DNA of 64,000 nucleotides, taken from the NCBI GenBank assembly GCA_964035795.1, contig OZ038326.1, positions 2,142,916-2,206,915 of the forward strand, written 5' to 3'. How positions within the stretch are numbered: position 1 is the first letter of the stretch; every line of letters starts with the position of its first letter. The DNA comes from Pterobdella sp. o SKG-2022 (Eukaryota; Annelida; Clitellata; Hirudinida; Piscicolidae). The translations under genes and the position numbers were made by a program. Under the pieces are notes generated by a model that was not told where the DNA came from, made no database searches, and was given only the letters and a program-made list of their open reading frames with translations. Shown here piece after piece: positions 52,401-63,172 of the stretch.

Positions 52401-54001
52401 AAACATTTAAAGATGATAATATATATTTATATATATAACACTTTTGGTTCAATATACTTTGTTTGAAACAAATCCCTCAAAACTTCAATTAAAATGATAG
52501 TCTCAACATAATTACAAATAAACAACAACTTAACCACACAACCAATTCCCACCCATTAAAGCCATGTCCAGATGTCTTTGCATTCCACGTGGTGACACAG
52601 AAGTTCTGCGAAGATCTCATAGCGGAGATGGAAAACAATGGCGGATGGTCAAACGGGAAGAACATTGTTAGATATATTTACGTTTATATGGTTTTTTATG
52701 GGGTTAATATCCGGAGTTAATTTTATGTGAAGCTTTTATTTAATATTAAAGGAAGTCTATGAAATACTACATCACCTACTGAATCTACCCATCATAACCC
52801 TGCACCACGCAACAACACTACGTCATTGATCCCCTACTGACATTCAGTCCTTTATATAGTACTATATCATTTCAAATAACTGCACTTTTTCCAAAAACAA
52901 ACCGTACAACCCACTTACACCATAATACTTCTAACCCTAAATTAGGCTAAACTACGTTTTTCAACTTTATAAATACATCACCTATTCACTCCATAATACC
53001 ACACTCCCTGATCACCCCATAACACCACTCACCCATTCAACCCATAACACCCCACCACACCCTCACAGGACCCACGCCTCCAAGGCGGTTACGAAAACGT
53101 TCCCACTGTGGACATCCACATGAATCAAGTTGGATGGGAAAAACAGTGGTTGGAGTTCTTGAAACTTTACATCACCCCTCTCAACTCTAAGGCTTTTGAG
53201 GGATATTATTCTGAGGTAAGTGGGAATTTATGTAATAAACATAATGAAATGATGAGGGTATTTTGTTGTTGGAAATATATAAAAAAAATAATACTAAATC
53301 AAAAAAATAATATTAAATTATGAAATGAATTGAAAAAATATGAAAAATAATGAAAACAAAACAACAAAAATAATAAAAATAATAGAACCAACAATACACC
53401 AACCCACAGAGCAGAGCCATTATGAACTTCGTGGTGAGGTACAGACCTGACGAACAAGACAGACTGAGACCCCACGCAGATTCTTCCACATTCACCATCA
53501 ACATCGCTCTCAACGATCATGGAGTAGATTATGAGGTTGGGGGGGCAGTGAGAGGAAAGAGGGTGGTTTTGAATGAGTTATGAAGTTGGAAGAAGTTGTG
53601 AGGGAGAAAGAGAGGGAGAAGTTGGTTTTGGGTGTTTTGAGACAAAGGAATGGTTTTGGTGGTGTGTGAAGAAAATTAGACATAAAACTTTTTATCTTTG
53701 TATTTATAATATAATTTGGGCCTAATGCAAAAATTAGCTTGTCTAGCCATCTCTAAATCTTTCAAGGGTGGAGGGGTGAGGATGGTCAGATACAACTGTG
53801 AAATCAAGAAGCTGCCTAGAGGGTATCTACTGATGCATCCTGGCAGACTCACCCATCAGCATGAAGGTGTGTGTGTAGGCTTGTGTAGATGTATGTTTGT
53901 ATTTGTGTATGTTTGTGTGAATCTTTCAGTAATAAAACCTCACAGGCTTACCGGTCCTTAAAGGCACCCGCTACATCATGGTATCGTTCATCGACCCTTG
54001 A
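45878..54001 (+). CDS. PLOD: Procollagen-lysine 2-oxoglutarate 5-dioxygenase (lysyl hydroxylase)
   Basis: Twenty exons join in frame to 724 residues (vertebrate PLODs have about 730): 45878-45956, 46518-46606, 47538-47674, 47887-48001, 48199-48357, 48597-48660, 48834-48931, 49225-49326, 49503-49634, 49885-50000, 50082-50183, 50497-50622, 50908-51040, 51232-51345, 52133-52207, 52562-52666, 53069-53215, 53410-53535, 53767-53866, 53946-54001. Exon 1 is a signal peptide for ER entry. The N-terminal glycosyltransferase-like domain has [23 protein letters not shown] (the DxxD metal site) and [12 protein letters not shown]. The C-terminal 2-oxoglutarate/Fe(II) domain keeps both iron ligands of [14 protein letters not shown], the third in THQHEG, and the 2-oxoglutarate Arg in GTRYIMVSF. 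It ends FIDP, close to the vertebrate FVDP. The enzyme hydroxylates collagen lysines in the ER lumen. One gene is seen, so the vertebrate PLOD1/2/3 split cannot be applied. Confidence 0.97.
46350..46414 (+). repeat. (AC)n microsatellite, about 32 units
   Basis: An uninterrupted AC dinucleotide run in PLOD intron 1. Confidence 0.98.
47342..47445 (-). mobile_element. 3' tail of a LINE or SINE, with a terminal stem-loop
   Basis: On the minus strand the segment contains AGCGCCAA, an 11-nt loop and TTGGCGCT, a perfect 8-bp hairpin. It is followed by ATATAAATTG and a (TTG)n/(TTA)n tail. The order GCGC stem, TATAAA, trinucleotide tail is the same as at the 3' ends of the two LINEs. Only about 100 bp of the element is recognisable, so it is either a severely 5'-truncated LINE or a SINE remnant. 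It lies in PLOD intron 2, antisense to the gene. Confidence 0.65.
49086..49091 (+). terminator. Candidate intronic polyadenylation signal in PLOD intron 7
   Basis: AATAAA stands 77 nt after an in-frame stop (49007-49009) reached when PLOD exon 7 is read through its donor. It could end a short transcript covering only the N-terminal part of the enzyme. Confidence 0.3.
52790..53068 (+). repeat. C/A-rich strand-biased intron segment of PLOD
   Basis: The right part of PLOD intron 16 is built of short cacc, ccata and aacac words and is nearly free of G on the plus strand, unlike the other AT-rich introns. It leads into the acceptor of exon 17. Confidence 0.6.
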
Positions 54002-55739
54002 ATGCCTTATCAAAGATATGTGTTCATACAGCTAGTTTCAATATGTAAAATAACTTGATAAAAACGAATTTCAATAGTTGAAATAAGTTGTATAAAACAA
54101 ATTGTTCAATTTGATTAAAGAATGGTACGTGGTTTTTTTTGTTTAACTTATATTAAAGTGTTTAGAAATGTAGGTTAAGCTAGCCATGAACTTCGTGGCA
54201 ATTTTTACATTAAAATTTTCTGTTTGGTTTTACATTATGCTCGACTTGTTTCAGTTAATGTTTAAAAAATATAAAAGTTGTGTTATTTATTTCTCTTCAC
54301 AAAGCTTTTTCGTTTTAATATTGATAGATATGGATAACGAAAGGCTGATAACTTGAGTTAAATAGGTAACGTTTTAATATTATTTGAAACATTATTTCAT
54401 TGTCCGTTTAATTCACTACTCTTAAGATAATGTGTTAAATAGTATACCATTTTTTCGTTGTAATTCTTGTTTAGTTAAAAAATTGCTTAGCGTGTCAAAC
54501 GTGTACATTTAACAACATTCAAATTACCATAAATCTTTATCGCTTTTAACTTTTTAAAAGCATCTTTTATACAAACTCCTTTGCTTAAGAGGGCGCTTTG
54601 AACAAGAATCAAAACATCGTAATAGCAACAACAATAAAATAATGCCAAAAAAGAACATTATAGTTATCATTAAATGTATTTATCTTGAGAGACTTTGACA
54701 CGGTGAGCAATGTGTTGATCACGTGACAAAATGACGTCATACCATGCAATTTTAGGCCATTTAGTTTCTATATTGAATTAAGTACCTTTTATCGCTAAAT
54801 GTATCTTGTATTGCTTTGAGTTGGGCATTTTTGTTTCAAAGGTTTTAATTGTGGCTATTATTCTTATTATTCTTATTTTTAAGATTTTTTTTATTTTTTT
54901 TAATGAGTTTTATTTTTTTATCTTGGTGTGAACTCGCGTAAAACATCTTGATGCGTTTGAAGGGTTAACATTATTGATAGTATTATTGTTGAGACTTCTA
55001 TCGTTTTGATTTCAATGGAAATAATTCAATAATGAAAAAATTAGTTTCATTATTTTTTTTCTATTATTTTATTACTATAACTCATTGTTATTTTTTTTAA
55101 TTGTTAGTTTTATTTATTTTAACTTTTTTGTTATATTCACGTTGTTTTTCGAGGTTCTGTTTTAAACGGATAATTTTGAATAAAATTCACTTACAATCTC
55201 AACTTTTAATGTTTTAAATGCATACAATCGATTAAAAATCCCCTCATTTGCATGTAACGTAACATAGGTTTACATATTACATCAATGTGTAAGCAATTTT
55301 CTAAGTTTATAAGTGAGAGAAACACTATTCCTCAACTTAATACCCGAAACTATTCATAAGGAATTTTTGCATCATAAATGACGATACAAAGAAAAAACTT
55401 CGAAAGGTGTTTTCATGTTGAATGGTTGTATCAGACGAGAAGAAATATAAAGATTTTCTTCAAAAATCTGGGCAAAGGTACAAGAAATTAGTTAATAGTA
55501 ATATTTATTCAACAAGTAATGACCCGTTGCTTGAGAAAATGTCAAGATTTAGAAATATTTAATCGAGCAAAAAGCTTTTTTTCCTAAAACTTATGTTTCA
55601 ACGATGCTGGAGATTATATATTTTCTCTTCAAGAATGTAGCAGGAAGCAATATAATATTATATAAAAATATATTTTAATTAACCACCTTAATGAGAAAAA
55701 TGTCCAGAACTTTGCGGAATCAATAATGTCGAGGTGAAA
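54002..55739. other. Convergent spacer downstream of PLOD
   Basis: AT-rich sequence with the PLOD 3' UTR and poly-T runs. No gene, RNA or mobile element recognised. Confidence 0.5.
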
Positions 55740-57300
55740 AAAAACTGCATAGAACACATGTTACCACAACACCAAAACAGAAGTTAATTATGATAATAAG
55801 TTAATTTTTAATGGTCAAATGGGAAGAAAGAAGACAAACTAAATAACTAGATTAGCTAGTTAAGTCTAACGGTAATGAGTGAGTTGATCATAGTTCACAC
55901 TGGATTGGGATTTTGGTTGAGCAATTGATAGGTTTCACAGGGAGCTACGCTTTGTGAACGAATCAACCAACCAGCTAATATAAGTTGTTAATTGAGCTAA
56001 TGATACAAAATATCGTTATTTACTAAAAATTTCTATGCCCGTGAAGTTATTCAAAAGACATCGATAAAATATTTTACTAATATCTGAAGGGTATGGCATC
56101 AAAAAGGTCCTAATGAATATGGTGTCAAACATTGTTTGTTACAATGCAGAAGCTCTCCCACACAATACCGACATAACCTTCTCTCTCCACCTCTTTTATC
56201 GCCTCTTTAATCTCTTCAATACTTCTTGGTTCAGGGCAGAAATGCTGCACGTATTCTAAAAAATCATCGTTATAATCAGTTTTATCTTTGGTGTAGAGAA
56301 ATGGACGTTCTTCAATGTGTTTTCCCATGGCATTCAAGATTTCTTTGACTTCACTTATGTCGGCGTAAGTTGGCAGTCCCATTTTAGTGTAAACTTTGTT
56401 GCAGAAACAACTTATGTTCTTATCTGTAGTTATTTAAATAAATTATAGAAGCTAATCTGTGAAATAAGAAAACAAATCTAACCTAGGTGGATATTATTAT
56501 GCAGGGAAAGACAAAGAGTTCCTTTTGGATCAAGCCATTTTTCGAAACATGTCTTCAATAGATTCTCTCTTTGCGACCTTCCCAAGCCAAAAAGCGTGCT
56601 AAGCATCAGAACTAGATCAACCTTATCCTTATTCTCCCATTCCAACGCTGGAGTTTTAATAAACGTACATTTAATTTCTTTATCGGGGTACAATTTTGAG
56701 ATTTCCATTTTAATTTCTGTGGCGTATTGGCCGTTTTGTCCCACAAAAACTACTTCTTCTAAGTTTGGAAGCAAAAATCTGAGAAGAAAAATTTCTTTTC
56801 CACATTTTCCTGCATCTACAAACAAGATCCGCTTTCATCGCAAGAACTCTTCCTTTTGTAACCTTTTCAGAATGTTCAAAAGAGCCCTAAAAGACATGAA
56901 GTAATTTTTATTATTGAAATAAGCCTCGGACCAATCTGCAAAACAACTTTTAATCTCAGACATTTTAAAATTCTCGATTACTTGATAATATTTTTTTTTA
57001 TAACGTTAAATTAAGAATATATCGATATTTCTATGCGTGGCATACAGCTGATCACTCATTGAATATAGGTATGAACCTTGAAGAATTGTCTTCAATTCAA
57101 ATTACTAAGAAAGTAATGTATAATAACATAGAAATTTTCAACTGGTTACAAATATTTTGAAAGTTTATGCAAATTGATATTAACCTTTTTCAAGTCAGAG
57201 ATATCACATCACATCAAACTTTCATATGCATCTAAGTTAAAATCTATAATTTATACGGTATTGAATAATTTTGTTGATATTCATGGTTAGTGAATTTAGC
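55740..57300 (-). repeat. Tandem segmental duplication, unit 1
   Basis: This unit corresponds base for base, with diverged flanks, to about 58430-60400, at an offset of 3,124 bp in the gene. Outside the gene the match is patchy but clear, for example ttttggttgagcaattgat here against ttttggttgagtagttgaa in unit 2, and the shared gacatacagctga-type upstream sequence. Confidence 0.8.
56125..56963 (-). pseudogene. HNMT-like methyltransferase copy 1, interrupted by a stop codon
   Basis: Two exons on the minus strand, 56963-56483 and 56423-56125, have exactly the same lengths and splice sites as the intact copy at 59249-60087. Codon 43 is TGA (plus 56835-56837), where the intact copy has GTG (Val) just before the KRILFVDAG segment, the likely SAM-binding motif I. 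The first 42 codons differ from copy 2 at about a third of residues. The following 217 differ at only one residue (VGQNG against VGQND). A protein could be made only by readthrough or from a later start, and the latter would lose the N-terminal helix region. It is therefore called a pseudogene. Confidence 0.8.
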
Positions 57301-57369
57301 AAGTTGGCATAAAAAGAGTATTGAGAGACATGATAAAGTAGTAACAGCGGTTCATTGGAGCATTTTAAA

Positions 57370-57840
57370 AACAAACAATTTTCCACATTCAAAACATTAG
57401 TATGAGCATAAAGCTAAAGCTGTTAAAAAAAATGAGTCAAAATATTAAGGGTTTTTAATACTTATGTAGATAAATTTATTGATGTAAGTTGCCCAGACAC
57501 AATTGTCATGGAAAAAACTCAAAGAAAGATACAAAATAAACATAGCTATCCCAGAAAAAACTTGAACAGGAAGAGAAAACTATAAAATACTAAGAACAGA
57601 CCAAAGAAATATATTGGTTTTGGAAGGTCAACACAATAATAGTTTCGGTGGTAATGGGTGCATTAGTAGCAATGGCAGATGAACTAACTGTCTATCTTAA
57701 ACTATTTGTTGCTAATATATATTTTGAAACTTGGCAAAATCAGTTATATATGGTAGTGGGTGTTTCAATAAAATTTCTGAAAATGAGTCAGAAAAATTTT
57801 GGTCATTCTAGGCTTTTGAAATTTTACTCTTGTAACTAAG
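57370..57840 (+). mobile_element. Decayed non-LTR retrotransposon 3' end, different clade
   Basis: The plus strand holds a broken frame resembling the C-terminal tail of many metazoan LINE reverse transcriptases. An upstream piece reads DVSCPDTIVMEKTQRKI (compare the common KPDIVVKDK block). After stops, WFWKVNTIIVSVVMGALVAM follows (compare the WKxKTxVVPVVIGALG block). It differs from the CR1/L2-like elements elsewhere in the window. It sits between the two methyltransferase copies, so it was inserted after, or was part of, the duplication. Extent is approximate. Confidence 0.6.
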
Positions 57841-58429
57841 TTTATCTAAGTTTATCCTACTTTATCTAAAATATTTCAGTGGTTTTTTGAAGTTATCACT
57901 GACTAAAATTAGGCGACCCTAACTGGGTTGCGCAATTGATAGGTTTCACAGAGTAAACCTTAAAAAACTTTTAAAATCATGTTACACGTATCTTTTTTCA
58001 TGAAATGTTTTCAATACAATTGTTGCAAAAGCTATTAACTTTATCATATGTTTAACTATATTGTAAAGCGTTCCAAGATGAGGATAAGCTTATAAAAGGG
58101 TCTTACGGAAAGCTTCGTAGAATAAAATAAACTCCAAAAAGTATTTTTCTTTAAATATTTATAACAAGATATAGTTTAAACAAAATATTCTTAATATAAT
58201 TTGATGCTAAAACGAAAGAAAAAATACGAGAAAAAAAATGTTGGAAATGTGAATTTTTATTTTTCACATAATTTAATTGGATTATTCGAAATATATTCAA
58301 TTCATCATTCAACTAAAAAAATTCCTTTGAATAAATATTTTATGTCAATGTTAAAATTTCTTATCAATGTCAAACATGTCAAAAACTTTGAAACATAATA
58401 GATAATGACAAGGTAAGACGACAGCAATT

Positions 58430-60400
58430 TAAACAGATGTCGCCATAACACCCAAAACTAAAGGTCATTAGTGTTGATGGCTATGAATTTCTGTTGAGGG
58501 CTAGAGAAAAGCCGACAAAATAACTAGTTTGACGAACTGACCATTAGACCGCCCCAAATTGGAGTTTTGGTTGAGTAGTTGAAAGGCTTCATAAAACCTT
58601 AAACCTTGTGAAAAAGCCAATCTACCAGCTATTATACGTGTTTAATTAAGCTAATAATACAAAAATCGTTATTAATTGGGAATTTGAGAATATTTCATTA
58701 CTAAGTATACCTTCCAGAAGTTTGAGGTCATCTCATTTTAGTTACATTTTGGTTGAAATTTTCTTTTTGGAAACATTTTTAATGAGAAGTTTTAAAAAAT
58801 TAATTAATTTTGTGATAAGTTTGTTTTGAAAAAAATATTTCAATGTCTCTAAAGGAATTAATAAAAGTTTTATTGGAAAAATAGAACGTTTAACTTTTGT
58901 TGGTCTAAGGAAGTTGTGAATGTTATATAAATGAAGAAAAAAATGCTATGAAACGACTAAATTTTCAAACTTTGAAAGATATTCAACATAAAATCACTAT
59001 CTTCAAAACTTGTTGAATTTTACAAAGCTTTTCGTGAGTCGAACTCACCTATCTAGTGAAGTGTCCAAACATGTTTAAAAAATAAAAAATTGAATCCCTA
59101 TACCAGCTACTTTTTAATTTTAAAAGCTGAATCTATTCCAACATGCCTTTCTATGCTTGTGAATCATTCGAAAAACATTGAACTTCGATAAAATATTCTA
59201 ATGGCATCTGAATGGTATAGCATCAAAAAGGTCCTAATGAATATGGTGTCAAACATTGTTTGTTACAATGCAGAAGCTCTCCCACACAATACCGACATAA
59301 CCTTCTCTCTCCACCTCTTTTATCGCCTCTTTAATCTCTTCAATACTTCTTGGTTCAGGGCAGAAATGCTGCACGTATTCTAAAAAATCATCGTTATAAT
59401 CAGTTTTATCTTTGGTGTAGAGAAATGGACGTTCTTCAATGTGTTTTCCCATGGCATTCAAGATTTCTTTGACTTCACTTATGTCGGCGTAAGTTGGCAG
59501 TCCCATTTTAGTGTAAACTTTGTTGCAGAAACAACTTATGTTCTTATCTGTAGTTATTTAAATAAATTATAGAAGCTAATCTGTGAAATAAGAAAACAAA
59601 TCTAACCTAGGTGGATATTATTATGCAGGGAAAGACAAAGAGTTCCTTTTGGATCGAGCCATTTTTCGAAACATGTCTTCAATAGATTCTCTCTTTGCGA
59701 CCTTCCCAAGCCAAAAAGCGTGCTAAGCATCAGAACTAGATCAACCTTATCCTTATTCTCCCATTCCAACGCTGGAGTTTTAATAAACGTACATTTAATT
59801 TCTTTATCGGGGTACAATTTTGAGATTTCCATTTTAATTTCTGTGGCGTATTGGTCGTTTTGTCCCACAAAAACTACTTCTTCTAAGTTTGGAAGCAAAA
59901 ATCTGAGAAGAAAAATTTCTTTTCCACATTTTCCTGCATCTACAAACAAGATCCGCTTCACTCGCAAGAACTCTTTTTTTTTTAATGTTTTTAGATGATG
60001 CAAGAGCGCTTCAAAAGCTATAAAGTAATTTTTATTCTTGAAATAAGCATCAGACCAATCTGCAAAACTATTTTTAACTTCAGGCATTTTTAAATCATTA
60101 ATCGATCGGTCATCATTTGTTCTTTTATAGTCCTAAACCTTCGCATATATCGTTATGCTGAAAAATACTGCGTGACATACAGCTGAACAAGAATTGTATA
60201 TTGATATAAAATTAAAAAAATAATGAAATTGTAATATTTAACTAGTTATAAAAATTTTGAAACTTTATGCCAAATTGATATCAAAAATTTTTCTAGTATG
60301 AAATGCCAATCAATATTAACCTATCAAATGCATATAAGTTGAAATCAATAACTAATATTGTTTCAACTAAATGTATTTCATTATATAAATTTTGAACTTT
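58430..60400 (-). repeat. Tandem segmental duplication, unit 2
   Basis: Second unit of the duplication described for 55740-57300. It contains the intact methyltransferase gene. The edges are approximate because the flanks have diverged. Confidence 0.8.
59249..60087 (-). CDS. Class I SAM-dependent methyltransferase, histamine N-methyltransferase-like
   Basis: Two exons, 60087-59607 and 59547-59249, are separated by a 59-nt intron (GTTAGA...CTACAG). Joined in phase 1 they give 259 residues. After a helical N-terminus (FADWSDAYFKNKNYF) comes the likely SAM-binding motif I, RILFVDAGKCGKE. It is followed by the motif II strand EEVVFVGQN, DLVLMLSTLFGLG, and a C-terminal half ending VGIVWESFCIVTNN. 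The order of elements and the closing strand resemble histamine N-methyltransferase (about 290 residues). HNMT transfers a methyl group from SAM to the imidazole of histamine. The glycine loop is unusual (DAGKCG rather than GxGxG), so the substrate is unproven and a relative acting on another small amine is just as likely. The start is the first ATG in frame. It is divergent from DDAH (829 bp apart). Confidence 0.82.
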
Positions 60401-60915
60401 TATTTAATACTTTTCAAAATGGTCATCAACTTTTTGGTTGATGTTGTAAGATATACAGCATTTGCTTTATCAGCCTGAAACGTTGAGATGTATATATATA
60501 AAAGCGTGGAGCCATTTCAGATTCTGAAAAGTGAATCAGAAACAAGTTTGGTGCAGATTTTTGTTCATGTTGTTTATTCCCCCATTGTTTAATACCAAAA
60601 AATTGTTTCAGAGTTGAAATTTCATTTGATACCTAGCTCTTCGAACTAGTAAGACCAACATACCAGTCTTTATAAACATGAGAATCTTATATTAACCTAT
60701 GAACCTTAAAAAACTACTAATATAGAGTATAATTAAAAGTATAAATTAATCACTAAAAGCTAAAATCAATCGATTTTTTAAGCCGAAGTTGATATCTTTG
60801 AAACAACACACTGATACATATCCACGCATCCAAAAATACTCACACAGCCAAATATCTTAATAAACCAAAAAATTTTGTTCGGCAATATAACTTTCAAACA
60901 GTCATCAAATGAATT
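60401..60915. other. Spacer between the methyltransferase and DDAH starts
   Basis: Divergent promoter region. It includes a TATA-like run TATATATATAAAAG at 60491-60504, about 410 nt before the DDAH start codon; a 5' UTR intron or another start would be needed for it to serve DDAH. Confidence 0.4.
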
Positions 60916-63172
60916 ATGGCACATAAAAGCAAAGTGGTTGACAACTTCAAGTATAACTATGCTATTGTAAGTAGAGTACCAGCTTCATTCGCTACTACTT
61001 CTTCGTTTGATTTAAAAAGTGGCCGAACCATTAGCATTGAACAAGCCAGAAAAGAACATGAAGATTTGGTTGAAGGTTTGGCAATTTTTTAAAATTCTAC
61101 TACGTTCACTACCCTTCTTTCTAAAACGAGACAGGTTTGAGAAGAATCGGTATGGACGTGATAGAATTACCGGCCAATGAAAAGACACCGGATGGAATCT
61201 TCGTCGATGATACTGCGGTCATTATTAATGGTATTGCATTGATCTGTAGTCCCCCAACCCTTAAGGGAAAACCTTCAAGAAACGAAGAGGTAGGGTTTTG
61301 GTATAGTCTTACTCAGAGGTGGGTATATTGGTGTAGATTTCACCGGAGGGAATGAGTATTTTTGTGGGGTTTTGAACTCAATGTTTCATAAGAGTTAAAT
61401 TAGCTAAAGAATTATATAAAATAGTATCTTGAAAAACTATCATTTTAAAACTCAAAATTATAGCTCATATGAAGTGTCAAAATCAAAATAACTTTATAAA
61501 AACATTAAATATATTAACAATAAGTCCAAAAAGGCATAATAGATTGTACTAGAAAAAAATTAATTAAAAGCAGACCATTATTATTCACGAGGTAATTTCC
61601 GCTGGTTCTTTCATCGTCTCCACACATTGAGAGGATTTTTTTTGAGTTTGTTCCACATTCCGGATAAATACACGCTGTAGTATGAAATTTGAAAAGTTAT
61701 TTGAAATTAATTTTCTTAGAGTTCACTCTTAACTTGACGGTGAAAATTATTTATTGAAAAAAATTTTTTGATGAGTTAGCTAGATGAAGAAACTCGCATA
61801 AAGTTAGCTCAATTTTGCAAAGACTTTGAGTGATAAGTAACTATAAATTCAAATTACTTTAAAAAATCAAACGCTACTTCTTGAAAGTAATTTTATTTTT
61901 AGTATTTTTTTTCCTTAGATAACCCCAAAACACTTCTTCACGAATCTTCAAAACACACAAAAACTTCCCTTTTTCAAACTCCCAGTTGGTAGTGATGAGG
62001 CAAGTGTTGAAGAAGGAATTAGGCTTGAAGATAATGGAAGTAGATACCGATAAAGCTCTTATAGAAGGCGGGGATGTTCTTTGGACAGGTAGAAGTCCGA
62101 TTGGTTTATGTAAAGGCTTCATTGAATGTTTAAGAAATTCACTGTTTATTGATCAGATGTTCTAGTAAAACTTTTAGTAAAATTTATTCAATAAATATTC
62201 AACAAACTTCATAATTTATTTAGAACATAAGCTCTTTCGAAAAACCAATCAGGCAGAGAAATCTTCGTGGGCTTATCAGGCAGGTCAAATATGCTAGGAG
62301 CCCAGGCTGTAGCGAAGGCCTTTCCTGAACACCCAACAACAATAGTAAGGGTTTATCCTCCTTGTATCCACCTTAAAGATTGTTTGACGATGGCTGGGCC
62401 CGAAGTCATGAGTGTGGCCAAGAATGAAGCGGCTCAAAAGACTTTTAAGGTCAGGTTTTCAGTTTGATTTTGTGCTTGCTATTGGTGAAAGTTTCTCTGC
62501 TACTTACTAAGAAGTGTGTTAATACTATTCCAAACATTCGATAAAACGAATTAATGTAGTCGATTTCTCATTTGACATTTCTATAGATATAACTTGAATA
62601 TTTCTTTAAAAATCTCTTAGGAGGTGAAATGTTCTGGAGCCACAGGTTACCGATACATTAGTGTAGATGAGGATGACGCAGCAAATGTCATATATGCCAA
62701 CAAGCATCTTATTCATCTGGGACATGAACAAATCCCTAGAGGATCTTCGGTTTGTTAGAGATTTGTCTCTTGATTTGCTTCGTTATTATTTTGGTTGAGA
62801 GTTTTGTTTCGGAATCACTTTATTACACCATCTAATTTCAAAGTATACTTAACAGCAAAGTGGTCACAGGTGAAGAAGGTTTAAGGTTTCGTTGGGAAGC
62901 CGGTGTGTCATACTCCACCATAGACATTGATCTGATTTATGAAAAGAAAGATGATATGGAATAAAATTAATAGAGTATACTGGAACAACTTAAAAAAAAC
63001 ACTATGAAAGGAAAATGAGTGAAAACCCCGCTAAATTTCATTTACACAGACCTACATGAACAAGCTGGACTACCCAAGGTTGGGGATATGTGTTATGGAG
63101 CCATTGAAGAGAGGAGGAAAGCTGGGTAGTTGTGTGTTGCTCGTTAACAAGGTGGTGTGTTTCCAAATATGA
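60916..63172 (+). CDS. DDAH: Dimethylarginine dimethylaminohydrolase (dimethylargininase)
   Basis: Six exons, 60916-61075, 61135-61289, 61986-62088, 62253-62449, 62621-62749 and 63050-63172 (TGA), total 867 nt and give 288 residues; vertebrate DDAH1 has 285. All junctions keep frame. The enzyme hydrolyses asymmetric dimethylarginine and monomethylarginine to citrulline and the methylamine, which relieves inhibition of nitric oxide synthase. Family blocks in order: VIELPANEKTPDGIFVDDTA (acidic substrate site), IEGGDVLWTGREIFVGLS, GAQAVAKAF, IHLKDCLTMAGP with the catalytic His, and KLGSCVLLVNK with the catalytic Cys. There is no signal peptide, as expected for a cytosolic enzyme. The C-terminal exon is somewhat shorter than in vertebrates before the Cys. 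The start ATG gives MAHKSKVVDNFKYNYAIVSR, matching the usual N-terminal strand. Confidence 0.96.

Noticed and set aside
56596..56904. Forward open frame of 102 codons, and the equivalent at 59720-59998
   Set aside because: Antisense shadow of methyltransferase exon 1; it recurs only because the gene is duplicated.
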